Positions 35,880 through 47,593 of a stretch of DNA of 64,000 nucleotides are shown here, piece after piece; position 1 is the stretch's first letter, and every line of letters begins with the position of its first letter. Made by a program: the position numbers and the translations under genes. Source of the stretch: Stictocephala bisonia (lineage: Eukaryota; Arthropoda; Insecta; Hemiptera; Membracidae); the NCBI GenBank assembly GCA_035578905.1, contig JAQJVL010000422.1, forward strand, positions 434,001 to 498,000, in the 5' to 3' direction. The notes below the pieces were generated by a model that saw only the letters and a program-made list of their open reading frames with translations, searched no databases and was not told where the DNA came from.

Positions 35880-37020
35880 CACTTGAGAATGAGAGGAGTT
35901 TCACACCTCTCAAAACGTCATGTAGTTAAAAAAAAAACACTGATTCATTGGAAAATTTCTATAAAATTTAAGAATAATAATACCTCCAACGATACGATGA
36001 ATTTTAAACAAACTTACAATGATACCGTTCAATGTAGTTTGATGAGTAACTCGTATAAGTTGTCAAATGAGTGACAGGTACTTTTAGATACATTATTAAG
36101 TGTAGTATTTATTGAATTATATAGCTATTAAAATAGCCTCTTTTAGTATAGCAGGGCGACTGATGCCTTATTGCTGAAAGCAATTTTGTTTTTTACTTTA
36201 TTTTTAATTTTTTTTAATTTCGATACAAGTTAGTCTAGGAACTACCTCAGCAAATCACATTAGTCTACAATAATTATCTGTAATGAATTTATTTGTGATT
36301 AAGGAAGGAAAATCACAACATAATTTTAGATTTTCTGGTGAAAGCCAGTGTGATATAAACATAATAATTAGTTTACTTGTTTAAATTGTAATTTTTGTTA
36401 TTAATATAATATTTTGATGCTAAATATTATATTGTAAATAAATTAAAATAAATCAGTTTAATTTTCTGAAAAATCTGTTTTCCTCTCATGAATTGGATTT
36501 ATTTTAACACAGTTGGCTGCAGCCCGTTCAGATACGCGTGGTTAGTCGTCTGGTTTTGCGAGGGTGCCACCCATTGTGGAATTGCCTGACTTTGTTTACT
36601 ATTTATGTCTGTTTCACCTCTTGTGAAGAGAGATTGCCTGTTTGTTTCAGGAAGATTCAAGTGATTTATTTCAGTCCATAGTTTTGTGTATTTTAAAGAA
36701 CATATTGTTTGTTAAATTATTTCTAAATATAATATTGTATATTTGTGCTATAAATCACAAGATATCAATGACAAAGCATTAGACAGTAACTTGAGTTCTG
36801 AATTGACCACTGAAATCAATCTTATGTGTGTTTGCACAACGAAGGGTACAAGCTGACCACTGTGAAGTCGGTGACATGAAATTACAATGTAAATTTTGGA
36901 AAATCTATTTATCATTTTTACAAATAATATTGAACTGAATATTAGACATGAGGATTATATAAGAAACCTTTTTTTAGTTTCTAACATTAGTTTTGGTAAC
37001 TGATTACCCTGAGTGAATGT
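35880..37020. other. Nothing recognised
   Basis: AT-rich; one 91-codon ORF begins inside the preceding element and shows no family resemblance. Confidence 0.4.
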
Positions 37021-37025
37021 TTTAA

Positions 37026-37328
37026 CACATTCAATGCTAAAAGAGAACATAATTGCGCACCCCACAGGCTGAGTACAAAACACTATCACATAGTACAGGC
37101 ACCCCTCACACAAATATAGCGGTGTCTGAAAACAAAATACACCAAGACTGCCACAACAAGCAACGAGCAACACAACGTTTCCAGGCAACGGCTAGCCTCA
37201 CCCTGAATAAATACATCTCAATGTTGGGTGGTGCATTGTTCCATTTGACTGCCAGACACTACACTGTACGTGTCAACATGTACGTGCCAGACAAAATACA
37301 CTGATCAATGTAGCCCGCATGGAACGTG
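37026..37328. mobile_element. piggyBac-type MITE, 303 bp
   Basis: TTAA at 37022-37025 and 37329-37332; ends CACATTCAATGC and, inverted, CACGTTCCATGC (10 of 12 match). The left end is nearly the same as that of the element at 39216 (CACATTCAGTGCTAAAG). The interior is more GC-rich than the surroundings. Confidence 0.72.
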
Positions 37329-37332
37329 TTAA

Positions 37333-38359
37333 TATGCACTAATGAAGGAAGTGTGTGTCTGTTATATTTTTTAAAAATATAGAACAAATATTAATATATA
37401 AATTAAAATGAATAAATAAATGATTGAGCGGTTTGTTCATATAATTTCAAAATTGAGATTGCTGTCAATTTCTTTATGATGTGCCTAATGTTTAGCACTG
37501 TGTTGTTCTAATAATTACAAGGCTAACAAACTCATTTCTTATCTTTACTACATGTTTTGTTTCCATTATTTTTCACATATTTGTTACCAAATACTTATTT
37601 TACTTTATTTTAATGTTTAACAAATTTTTGCACATCGTATTGTGCTAAGAATTTCACTGTAACAAATTATTCTTTATTATTAATAATATTATTATTCACA
37701 CACTTATAATAATAGATGCCTACTGAATGCTTGCATGGTTGACGAAGTGTAGATTAGGTACATTAGTAAGGGTAGTTTAATACTAATCGTAAGCAACGTA
37801 GTGGACCTGTAGTGCAACGTGACTATTACATTACAAGTCTAACGTGTGTACGGTGAACAGACATTTTACAAAATGAGACTGAAATTACAAAACATCCATC
37901 TGGATAAGGTATCAGTTTAAGATTTGTATGCATATGAATGTTGTGGATACAACCTGGGGTGTATCAGGTTGGCTCACCCCACAATACAACAGTTTTGTAA
38001 TATAACCTTTACGTACCCCGCACGTTTAAGGTTATAGTCTCTGATCCCCTTCATAAGAGTTGCAATCAGTAGAATTGATACAACATGGTCATAAAATGTT
38101 GAGGCATTTAGGTGTATCATAATGACATAGAAATGAGAACAGAAATGATTGTTTGGTGAGTAATTGAATTTGTCTACTTAATTCTTAGAAATAAGAACAG
38201 CTCACCAATCGTATCGTGTTCAGGAATCTTTTCAAGCTATATCAATCAAGAACCCTCTCTGGGAAACTTAACTTAAAGCTATGTTTAAAAAAATTGATAT
38301 ATAATAACAATACTACAGAATGATGCTATACTAAAGAATTATTTGGTAGAAAGTTGGTA
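37333..38359. other. Nothing recognised
   Basis: AT-rich intergenic sequence with no gene or element end seen. Confidence 0.4.
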
Positions 38360-38710
38360 GAAGGTCCCTTTTATTAACATGTATACATAAATTCATTGGA
38401 AGCTACATCAAGTTCATGTGTACATAAGGTTTTTGAGAAGGACTATCAATTGTCATGTACACGTAACATTGTTGGGAGGGCCCATAAAGTGTCATGTATA
38501 CATAAAGTTGTTGGGAGGGCCAATCATATGTCATGTATTCAAAAAATTTTGGGGGCCCATCATTTAATTTAATACAAGGTTATTTGGAGGGACCATCATG
38601 TATACATAAGGTTATTGGGACAGTTCATTAAGTGTTATTTATACATATGGTCGTTGAGAAGGTCTATTAAGTGTTGTTTATACAAAAGCTTTGTGTGAAG
38701 GTCTGTCACA
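38360..38710. repeat. Degenerate minisatellite of roughly 45 bp
   Basis: About seven diverged units built on GTCATGTATACATAAGGTT then TTGGGAGGGCC. Spacing varies, indicating an old, decaying array. Confidence 0.75.
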
Positions 38711-39210
38711 TACAGTTATATGAAGTGTCTATACAGAGAGGAAAATAAGTCTTGATACAGCTTAATGTTTTCTAAGCCGTTCCAGATGAAGCATTGAAAC
38801 TCAGCACGCAAAAGTAAGATATAAAATTTTTCTTTTTGGCATAACCTCATAATTTCTATATCTTCCTGGGGATGGCCCACTTGGAGTACAAAGAAAATCT
38901 TTAATACAAGCATATGTTTAATATGCATATCAAATTAAAGGTCTTTATTAAAACACAATGTCACAAAATTCATCTCAAACATACCATGCACTTGGAAATG
39001 ACAGCCATTCGGAGTTTGTATTGGATTGCCATGACTGGCTAAACATTGTAAAATTGTGGAATAGTTAAATGATCATTCAACCACTTAAGATACTGAATCG
39101 AAAACCTTTATAATGTTAACAGGTCACAGAAGCATACTGATAATTCATATCAAGTGGGCTGCTGCAATTCATGGTAGATGGTCCACTAGGAGTTAATAGA
39201 ACATTTTTTA
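38711..39210. other. Nothing recognised
   Basis: AT-rich; no gene or element end seen. Confidence 0.4.
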
Positions 39211-39215
39211 ATTAA

Positions 39216-39942
39216 CACATTCAGTGCTAAAGTTGTAGTTTCATTTTCACCATGTGTGACTGCATATATAAATTAAAAACTTATCCTAATGGCTAAAAGT
39301 TTTTTTTCAAAAACATTTTTTTCCATTGTGTAGAGTCAATTTATGACTGTCAGGAGTAGTCTATATGTATGGAAAGCTCAAAATACTCAATTTTTATGAA
39401 TGGCCGTCTACTCGGCCATCAGCCCCTGGTGAAAGACTGCCAAAAAATTAATGTCCAGGATTTTGTACATCACTCTATTTTGTAATAAACCAGTTTTTAA
39501 CTAAAGGAACTAAATAAAAGACACGAAAAAGATAAAAAAACTTCTACTATCAGGTCCGTTTCTAACATTTTTTCACGATTAGTCTAATCTGAGATAAATG
39601 TTTCAAAACATGCTACAGAACAAAATTCAGGTTGGTCAGGGCATTCGTAGAACATAAATACAGCCTTTTTAATTTTTCCTCGTTTGTAGTACAATCTTTA
39701 TCTTTTTGCATAGTTGTATTCCTAATTTATTGAAAAAAACTAATTAAAAACAGCAATAGAAACATAAAAAATAACCTTAACCAGAAACTGAAAACCGTGT
39801 CCTACTCGTATGATACCTTAGAAGTGCAGGACCTACTAGGCGAAGACTGACCTCCGGTAACAAGCTCTTGGCCAACTAGACGGCCACACAGCCACTAGCA
39901 GTCGTGTGGCGTGATTGACTTATGGCCACGTAGCACTGAATG
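39216..39942 (-). mobile_element. piggyBac-type element, 727 bp, with transposase C-terminus
   Basis: The left end is TTAA then CACATTCAGTGCTA (39212 onward). The right end GTAGCACTGAATG is followed by TTAC, so one copy of the target site has mutated and a couple of terminal bases differ. Subterminal GGCCGTCTA motifs occur near both ends (about 39403 and 39878, inverted). The minus strand keeps a decayed transposase tail at 39584-39700. Confidence 0.7.
39584..39700 (-). pseudogene. piggyBac transposase C-terminal remnant
   Basis: The minus-strand frame reads KRGKIKKAVFMFYECPDQP then EFCSVACFETFISD and a stop. This matches the C..C...G.+K......C..CP..P.LC...CF pattern at the end of many insect piggyBac transposases. 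The first Cys pair is lost (LYY in place of C-x2-C). Confidence 0.75.
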
Positions 39943-40167
39943 TTACATTCAGTGTTACATCAACATATAAAGGTTGAATCTACCAACCTGATGTATGTGC
40001 CTACAATTAGAACATAATTCCGTAAATGTAATGTCAAAAGGGCAATTGTCTACAAAATGACAGCAAATTAATTCAGATAATTGTTGAATTTTAAAGGCAC
40101 TATATTTAAATATTGAACACGGTTGTTCAATCAGAGGTAAAGTTTGTGACATTGTGTTCAACTGATA

Positions 40168-40402
40168 AAGACCTTCAATTTGATATATATATATATATAT
40201 ATATATATATCAACATGTGCTTCTATTAAGGATTTTCTTTGAACTCCAAGCTGGCTGTCCCCAAGAAGTGATATAAATTTTACAATGACGGCAAAAAGTA
40301 GTACAACTTTAGATCATGTTTATGAGCAATGAGTTTTATTGCTTTATGTAGAACGGTTGAGAAAATGTCATGTTGTATTAGGACTTATTTTCCACGCTGT
40401 AT
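40168..40402 (+). repeat. R540 dispersed repeat, partial copy, expanded by (TA)n
   Basis: CCTTCAATTTGATATATA, ATTTTCTTTGAACTCC, GCTGGCTGTCCCCAAGAAGT, TTTATTGCTTTATGTAGAAC and CCACGCTGTATA follow the order of 50400-50590 and 54780-54985. A (TA) tract at 40184-40210 sits where the other copies have GATGTAATA. Confidence 0.5.
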
Positions 40403-41364
40403 ATAGCTTTACAAGGGTAAATCAGGTCATATGATATTTATGGGTTGGTTTTAATAGTCTTTAGAATCAGACTCCTTATCATTCTTAATATATTCAACAA
40501 AGCCTTCGTATTATATTCAAAAATATAAATCTTAATTATATTATTTTTATAATATTCCAATTGGCCATTTATAAACCAATTAATGCTTTTATATCTTTAC
40601 CCACTTTCAGTTAGACCAGCAAGTTGAATTTTTTATAGTCGTTTGAACAGTTCTAAGAAGTTGACCATTTTTATTCTCAGGAAACGTCTTAGCATTATTC
40701 TGACACTAAAAATCTCATAATATTTAATTTATGCTAGATGGGTTATAAATGAAAAAATGTCAAATCAAATACACACCCTGGTATGTAGATTGATATAAAT
40801 CAATATAATTTTTTGCAACAAGTTGTAATTGATTTGAAACCCATCAAACAATACAAACATAGTTATAAATATCTACTTTAATGTCAAAGTGGCTGAAAAA
40901 TAAAGTAAACTATTGTGTAGGCTTGCACTAACCAATAATAATGTGTGTTAAAATAAAAAAAAAAAAATTAAATAAAAAACTGGCCTGAAATAATTCCTCA
41001 ATGCAATTTTTGTACAAGGGAAAGTTTAGGATATTTGTGAAATATTACTTCAAAGAAATACTAATTTATATAAATATAACAAGTTTAGTATGTATCTACA
41101 ACCTTTCTTCATGAGGAAAATGTAAAATTAGCAAAACTGTCAAGAAAATATAAATATTTGAAAAGTAAATTGGATTTCAACAAACTGCATAGTTGTATAT
41201 GTGCTACAGTTTGTCCAGAGAGTAAATTGTAGAATGTAAATTAATCAATTATTAAATACAATAATTTTATTTTATTATATAGGATACAGTATAGTCGAAT
41301 ACTGTATGTAATGGAAAGAGTGTAGTCAGTCTACTACAGTGTGTTAGTGAATCTAGTCACTTTG
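40403..41364. other. Nothing recognised
   Basis: AT-rich; no gene or element end seen. Confidence 0.4.
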
Positions 41365-41480
41365 TCATTAACTAATGACCAGTAGCCAGAGCAAATAAGG
41401 AACATTGTTCAACCTGATACACAGACCTGATGTTCAGTTCTCTCCCGTTGACAACGACCAAACCATAGTCAACACCCACA
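41365..41480. repeat. Dispersed repeat R400, partial copy 3
   Basis: TAGCCAGAGCAAATAAGG, CTGATGTTCAGTTCTCTCCC and GACAACGACC align with the same blocks at 3890-4015 and 8618-8730. Confidence 0.45.
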
Positions 41481-41495
41481 TTGACACCTGTATCT

Positions 41496-41542
41496 GATAA
41501 AACACGGGGACAAGACAAACATACACCTCCCCGTGTTTTATC
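41496..41542. repeat. Perfect 15-bp stem hairpin
   Basis: GATAAAACACGGGGA (41496-41510) and TCCCCGTGTTTTATC (41528-41542) are exact inverted complements around a 17-nt loop. No T-run follows, and no function can be assigned. Confidence 0.85.
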
Positions 41543-42339
41543 ACCTTGGAGGGAACTTCGTAGACACTGCATTTGGATTGTATCATCCTCACTTCGTGCC
41601 TGGGACGTCTAGACGCCATCGTCACTGCGGGTCGTAAGACTTCATCATTTTTGAAATATTTGATTATTGTATTGTTTTATTCCTAATAATTGTTGTCTTT
41701 TCAGGTTAAAATGTAATAGTAATAGTAGTCTCAGTCCTTCCGAGTCATAGATATCATTTTTTGTGCATGTTGAATGTTATTTTAAATTAATAGTGTTTTT
41801 CAGGTACCATATATTTATGATTAGTTAATGTAATCTTATATCAGTCTGATTTGAAAATTAATTTTAATTGTGTTTTGACATTTTTCGTTGACATCGTGAC
41901 CTTGACAGCGCCTAATTGGTTATATTAATTTAACCCTGTTAATATTTTTTTATATTTAGTAGAAGTTCATTTTGTTGTATCCCATTCTAGGATCTAGGTT
42001 AAAATTTAGATAATTATTAAAGTAGGTAAGTTTATTAGTTTAAGAACGTAGTTTTATAACATGTTTGTGTAGATGTAATTTAGTTTTTAGCACTTGAAAA
42101 AGGTTTGGGTTTTACCATATCGAAACGTCGTGATTGTTAATTTTCACGTAATGATGGCAAATGTCCAACTACCTTTGTCTCCTTCATCTGATACTCCATC
42201 ATTAACAAATTTCAAAAACAAAGTTATAAAATCTATTACAATTGTGTTTTGTAAAATAATATATACTAAACTAAATTAAGTTATAAATTAAAATAAATAA
42301 ATTTCAAATGGATTTTAGTGGGGAGGAATGCCCAATTAA

Positions 42340-42530
42340 GACACAGTTCCTCTCGCCTACTTAGATGAGCCCATTTTTGTTTTGTAGGCTCATTGAACTA
42401 CCAAAATAACGCGACTTTCGAACCAAGGGAGCACCACAGGGGTAAAATCTGTCAAGAGTCACATCGGGAATCAAACCTGGACCGGCTGAGAGGCAAGCCT
42501 CCACCTTAGCCCGTTAGATATTAGATTAGC
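42340..42530 (-). mobile_element. tRNA-derived SINE, minus strand
   Basis: The minus strand reads CTAACGGGCTAAGGTGGAGG, then CTTGCCTCTCAGCC and CCAGGTTTGATTCCC, an A-box-like and B-box pair at tRNA spacing, followed by a unique body with GGTGCTCCCTTGGTTCG. No clean tail was identified. Confidence 0.5.
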
Positions 42531-43390
42531 GGCTCTATAAATTAGATAAATTATCTAGCTAAATTGGATATAAATTATATCCACTGTTATAAATAATTAG
42601 ATAAGAGGATTTAAATAAAATTCATAAATACAACAATAATTAACAATCATTCTACTTTTAATATACAGTATTATAAAACACAAACTTAACCATATAACAC
42701 AAACATACAATAAATGATATGATGAAAAAGAAAACGAGATAACAAAAATAAAAAGAAACCCCCTTAGAATATAAATGTACAACCTTTTCTAATTGAACAT
42801 TTCTTAAAACCTCATATCTCAAATCTGTATTTCTATTAATTGCTGTTATCTATAATGGTATTTCATTTTGATAATTTATGAACATGTTGTAAAATAATGA
42901 TATTTTATGGATTTAGTATTCATTAAGAAATGGAAGTTCATTAAGAATGGGAGTTTGGATCCAAGATAAAAAACACTTTTTTATAGTTAAGTGTCAAGAA
43001 ACATTTTGAATTATTACAGTTTATATTTTTAAAATAACAAATAAAACTGATATTCTAAAAAGATAGTTTTGATACTACTTTTCAGGTCAAATTTGTTTGT
43101 GACTACTTCAAAACAAATTTTTAAGATTTAAAAACTGCATGTTTTTTAAACTTTTCTTATAATATTGGAGATAAAAAATTAACTATTCCACATTGCAGGA
43201 TATCCTCTCAAATTCTTATTAATTCTAACACTTAAATAAACTTGGAAGCTTTACCCCAAGTTTGATTTCTACCTAACACGACTATAACTCACTTTTAAGT
43301 TGTGTAGATTCTTGAATTGACTATAGTAATTAATCCTTGCTTTGACACCTTTTATTTGAAGTGGGTTTAATAATAAAAAGAAATCATCAG
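42531..43390. other. Nothing recognised
   Basis: AT-rich; a 61-codon minus ORF is hydrophobic by composition only and is not supported as a gene. Confidence 0.4.
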
Positions 43391-43394
43391 TAGC

Positions 43395-44150
43395 ATTTGT
43401 GGATCTTGCAGCAACGAATGACACAATCTGGAGTTTAGGTGTGCCAGTAAAATTCTACAACCTCCTTCCTTGTTTCTTTCTTCTACGACTCTACTAACAG
43501 TTATTGCTCATTGCCAGGCTAATTAAGTTTATCAGTGTCAAAAGGAAAGCATATGTTAAGAATTGCCTTCACCAGAGTCTCACTGACATTTTATCAACAA
43601 AGTCTAGAAAGTTTATTTATGCAGACGAAGTTAGCTTATCAACACAAGGACTTAGTGAAACTTAGTGTTATTTCAGTAGCACTAACAAGTGAACTTTAGA
43701 GCTTGTTAGTTAAATCTTAACCTATCTAAGACAGAAATGGCTAGCTTCAATATAAGTACCCGTAATAGCAGCAAAAATAAGCTAATCAAAAATTGAACAT
43801 CAATGGTGTCAAGCTCAACCACAATCACTCTATCTTGGATTAAGACTGGTCCATATATTACGCTTAGAAACCACTTTGCACAAAATAGCAGCTAAGGTTA
43901 AAACCAGAGAAAGAATAGTGCAGCGTATTGCAAGAACAACATGGTGATCAAACTCACATGTCCTGCTTACAACAGCCTAGACCTGCTGAGTATTGCGCTC
44001 CCGTGTGGCTAAATACTGCTTATGCAAAAGAGGTCGATGTTCAACTATTGTAAATAGAGCTATGAGAGTCATGTGTTAATATCATGGGGACTCCCATGCC
44101 TGACTTCGTAATATGGCTGCTCCAGAGATACGTCGAAAGGAGGCTCAGAA
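43395..44150 (+). pseudogene. Non-LTR reverse transcriptase pseudogene
   Basis: Broken frames give AFVDLAATNDTIW (finger motif, usual form VDLSAAYDTVW), KKFIYADE-like RKFIYADEVSLSTQG (catalytic YADD changed to YADE), then RPAEYCAPVW-like AEYCAPVW and the GTP.PDFVIWLLQR tail. The order and motifs fit a Jockey-like ORF2. Stops and frameshifts are frequent. Confidence 0.75.
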
Positions 44151-44191
44151 GTTTTTAAGAAGTTGTTGAACTTCAACAACTTCTTAAAAAC
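44151..44191. repeat. Near-perfect 41-bp palindrome
   Basis: GTTTTTAAGAAGTTGTTGAA (44151-44170), one C, then TTCAACAACTTCTTAAAAAC (44172-44191): perfect 20-bp arms around a single base. It lies between a plus-strand and a minus-strand reverse transcriptase remnant. Confidence 0.95.
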
Positions 44192-44399
44192 ACCTTCATT
44201 ATAAAATATTGTTCACGTCAGGAAAGAGGATTAAAATCTTAAAAACACCCTTACGAAGGCTACTGCTTATCATTAAAAAGAGACACTTTTATTGTCCATT
44301 GTTGACTGGGTGCATTTCTGAAAATAGTTTCAAGGTACGAAATATATTTTTTCTTATCTACAAATCCACAAATCAATTTTTGGTGGAATGAATCTCCCC

Positions 44400-44935
44400 T
44401 CGTAAGAAATGGACATTGCTGAATCATTTCTGAACTGGCGTGGTAGACGTAACTATTGGAAATAGGGAAGATGCATCATGTGAACCGTGGGGAAGATTTC
44501 CAAACAATGGATCAGAAAGTTGCTGATTTCCCTCTGTGTTCCTGCTTAGAGAGATTAGCTGGTACTCATAGAGTTTGCGAGATAAATGGTATGTGTAGGT
44601 TTGTGAGAGCAATATCGTCTACGTATACAATTTTCTGACTGTCAGGTAAGAAGTATGCTGATTTTTAGGCAAAGTATGCATGGAATAAAAAAAAGAGGAG
44701 CAAGAAGAGCTTTGGGGAAGTCCGTTACTGATGCCTAAAAGAGCTTTCTCTATGATTTGGGAAATCTTTAAATTGCCTGTTATTGAGAGAGGAATTCAGA
44801 AATCGCAGCAGTCTCGACAGCAGGGCACGAAATCAAATTGTAGAGAATTTAGGTTACAGACCCCTTCTCTATACTGTGTCATAGACTGTTTAGACTATAC
44901 TGGCTGCTACAAAAGCTATCTATTTTTGAAATAGA
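44400..44935 (-). pseudogene. Second non-LTR reverse transcriptase pseudogene, opposite strand
   Basis: The minus strand gives ISNGLPQSS (usual NGLPQGSVLAP) and, after a frameshift, KIVYVDDIALTN with an intact YVDD. The motif set is like that of 43395-44150, but the piece covers only the palm region. Confidence 0.65.
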
Positions 44936-45025
44936 TCTGCTGTATTTTTAAATTCGTTCAATTTTTCATGTGGTAAAGATACATTCTCATTTAATTATTT
45001 TTAATGATGGAGATTTTAACTTTAC

Positions 45026-45131
45026 TGGCGTGCTGGGCTCAGTGTTCGAGCCCCTAGCTGAGCTGATGTGGCTCAGTGGCGTTGATGTGTGTCGTGCTGG
45101 GTTCAGTGTTCGAGCCCCCAGCTGAGCTGAT
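45026..45131 (+). mobile_element. tRNA-derived SINE head with internal 64-bp duplication
   Basis: ATGTGGCTCAGTGGCGTTGA (A box) and CAGTGTTCGAGCCCCCAGC (B box) lie at tRNA spacing. The B-box half, CAGTGTTCGAGCCCCTAGC, also occurs 64 bp upstream at 45040. Confidence 0.55.
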
Positions 45132-45332
45132 GTTCGGTAATTTACTCATCGAATAGAGTTAAAACCATCGAATTTAGTCTATCGATGGTTCATACAAGAC
45201 CTGCAATAACTGGGTAGTCAAGATAAAAAAATCCAAAAGATATTTATAATATAACTGCACGAAACAGTTCATGATACATAGAGTAAAATATATTCCTGGT
45301 GGGCAGCATTCTACACTTCATTTTCCTGGTGG

Positions 45333-46198
45333 TAGGGTAAAGGCGGGTATTATTGGCACCCTCTTTTTTAAATTATTACTGTGAATAAACAAATCCATCT
45401 AAAATCCCAAAAACTTGACTAACGTATTCATTGGACTATGTCTTATCACTTGCAGTCTCTTTCAGTGTAGTGGAACCTTTTGTTTCGACTGTTATAAAGT
45501 TTTTAAAGATCCACATGTTATATTACAAGAATAAGTAAATTAAACTATTGTACTTCAGCTTACTCACCCTCTGTAAATACTTTTGTACTGGGAATGTTAT
45601 GTATGGATTCATTAAGTACGATTGTTCACATAAACTTAAAGATTATATTTCCTTTACCTGCAAATTATGAGTCAAGGGGGATGCCAACAACTGATTCTGA
45701 TTTGCATCAACTTTCAGTTATTGGCACCTAACTGGTAGTGCCAATAGCTTGTAAAATTGGCATGCCAATAACTGGATCTTTTGATGTAATTCTAGTTGGC
45801 ACTGCCAATTACTGGAGTTATTGGCATGCCAAGTAAGGTAAATGCAGGTATTATTAGCACTCTCCTATAAAAAATTTTTGTATTTAGTAGGCCTATTAGT
45901 ACACCGGCAAATATCCTATGTAGGATTTAGTGATACATGATAAATGATTCATAATACGGCTCAAAGACAGCAACATTATGGGTGCCAATAACTACTGACA
46001 TATGCAATTTTTACTTAAAATAAAAAAAAAAAAATTATATGAAATCAGATGTAGATTTTTATTATTCCCCATTTCATACCACAAATACACTTTAAAAAAA
46101 ATTTTTTAGATAATATTAAGTGCTTCTGTGAAGTGTAGACAAGATTGAATGGCATTGCATCCCTTAAAGTGCCCATAACTGGCGATTTACCCTACTTC
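45333..46198. mobile_element. Unclassified inverted-repeat element with TTGGCATGCCAA motifs
   Basis: The left end GTAGGGTAAAGGCGGGTATT recurs directly at 45832 (GTAAGGTAAATGCAGGTATT) and inverted at the right end (GTAGGGTAAATCGCCAGTTA on the minus strand, 46170-46198). Between, TTGGCATGCCAA-type palindromes and ATTGGCACC/CCAATAACTGG repeat several times (45718-45830). The flanks CTTCATTTTCCTGGTG and TTCATTTGATGG look similar, so a target duplication is possible but unclear. Confidence 0.55.
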
Positions 46199-46556
46199 AT
46201 TTGATGGTAGAAGTATTCAAACTTTGGCTTAACATTTTCTCTCATGATACTCATTACATGAAGTGCATATATACCATCCTACCTCCAGTCATATATTTTT
46301 AACTATTAACAACATATTTATCCTTTAGATTAACATATGTGTGATGATTATATAGATAATAAAATGCTAAACAATAAAACTGTTCTAATGACATAATATT
46401 TATTAGAAATTCTTTATAAGAATATGAGTGCATGTAGGCAGAGCTGAGTGGTATAAATTAGTTTCTCGTGCCATGAGAGGTTCTAAGCAGATGTTATTGA
46501 AGACGAGGCAAAATCATTTCACTCTGCAATGTTTCTACGATTCACGTTAGTGGTAT

Positions 46557-47449
46557 AGACTTACCCACCCTACACAAGTATAGTGGTATTGACATATACA
46601 CCTACCCCACACAAGTACAGTGGAATTGACATACCCTCCCACCCCACACAAGTACAATAGTATTGACATACCCTCCCACCCCACACAAGTACAGTGGTAT
46701 TGACATACCCTCCCACCCCACACAAGTACAATGGAATTGACATACCCACCCATCCCACACAAGTACAGTGGAATTGACATACCCACCCCATACAAGTACA
46801 GTGGTATTGACATACCCTCCCACCCCACACAAGTACAGTGGTATTGACATACCCAACCACCCCACACAAGTACAAATACCCACCAAACCCACACAAGTAC
46901 AATAGTATTGACATACCCTCCCACCCCACACAAGTACAGTGGTATTGACATACCCTCCCACCCCACACAAGTACAATGGAATTGACATACCCACCCATCC
47001 CACACAAGTACAGTGGAATTGACATACCCACCCCATAGAAGTACAAATACCCACCAAACCCACACAAGTACAATAGTATTGACATACCCTCCCACCCCAC
47101 ACAAGTACAGTGGTATTGACATACCCTCCCACCCCACACAAGTACAATGGAATTGACATACCCACCCATCCCACACAAGTACAGTGGAATTGACATACCC
47201 ACCCCATACAAGTACAGTGGTATTGACATACCCACCCACCCCACACAATTACAAATACCCACCAAACCCACACAAGTACAATAGTATTGACATACCCTCC
47301 CACCCCACACAAGTACAGTGGTATTGACATACCCACCTACCCCACACAAGTACAGTGGTATTGACATACCCACCCAATTCCACTGTAGGTGTATAGGTGG
47401 GCGGGCGGGTAATCACCACTGTACGTGTTTGGGCGGGCGGGCGGGTATT
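46557..47449 (-). repeat. 36-bp minisatellite family, locus D (35-bp type) with orientation switch
   Basis: On + the unit is CACAAGTACAGTGGTATTGA then CATACCCTCCCACCC, about 23 copies, some shortened to CACAAGTACAAATACCCACC. Blocks of several units recur (ACAAATACCCACCAAACCC near 46872, 47043 and 47250). At about 47376-47386 the orientation reverses: two units then read CCACTGTAGGTGTATAGG and CCACTGTACGTGTTTGGG on +, ending at a run of four GGG tracts. The ORFs of about 230-267 codons across it are artefacts. Confidence 0.93.
47431..47445 (+). other. Canonical G-quadruplex motif
   Basis: GGGCGGGCGGGCGGG: four G3 tracts with single-base loops, the most stable class of predicted intramolecular quadruplex. 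It is the extreme form of the GGGTGGGTGGG tracts found across this minisatellite family. Confidence 0.8.
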
Positions 47450-47593
47450 TGTTATTAATAGGCAGTATTTGTTTCATTAATTATAATATCATTATTTCTG
47501 TTATAATATAATTTATGTGTATATTATATCAGAATCATGTCCTGTAAGTTTATTACTGTGGCCAGATGAATGTTTATTTATGACAACAGCTTC

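Noticed and set aside
37053..37304. 83-codon plus ORF inside the 303-bp element
   Set aside because: Contained within a TTAA-bounded MITE; no family resemblance and overlapped by a minus ORF of equal length.
44209..44934. Short plus-strand ORFs as host genes
   Set aside because: They lie antisense over a reverse transcriptase relic recognised by GLPQSS and YVDD on the minus strand.
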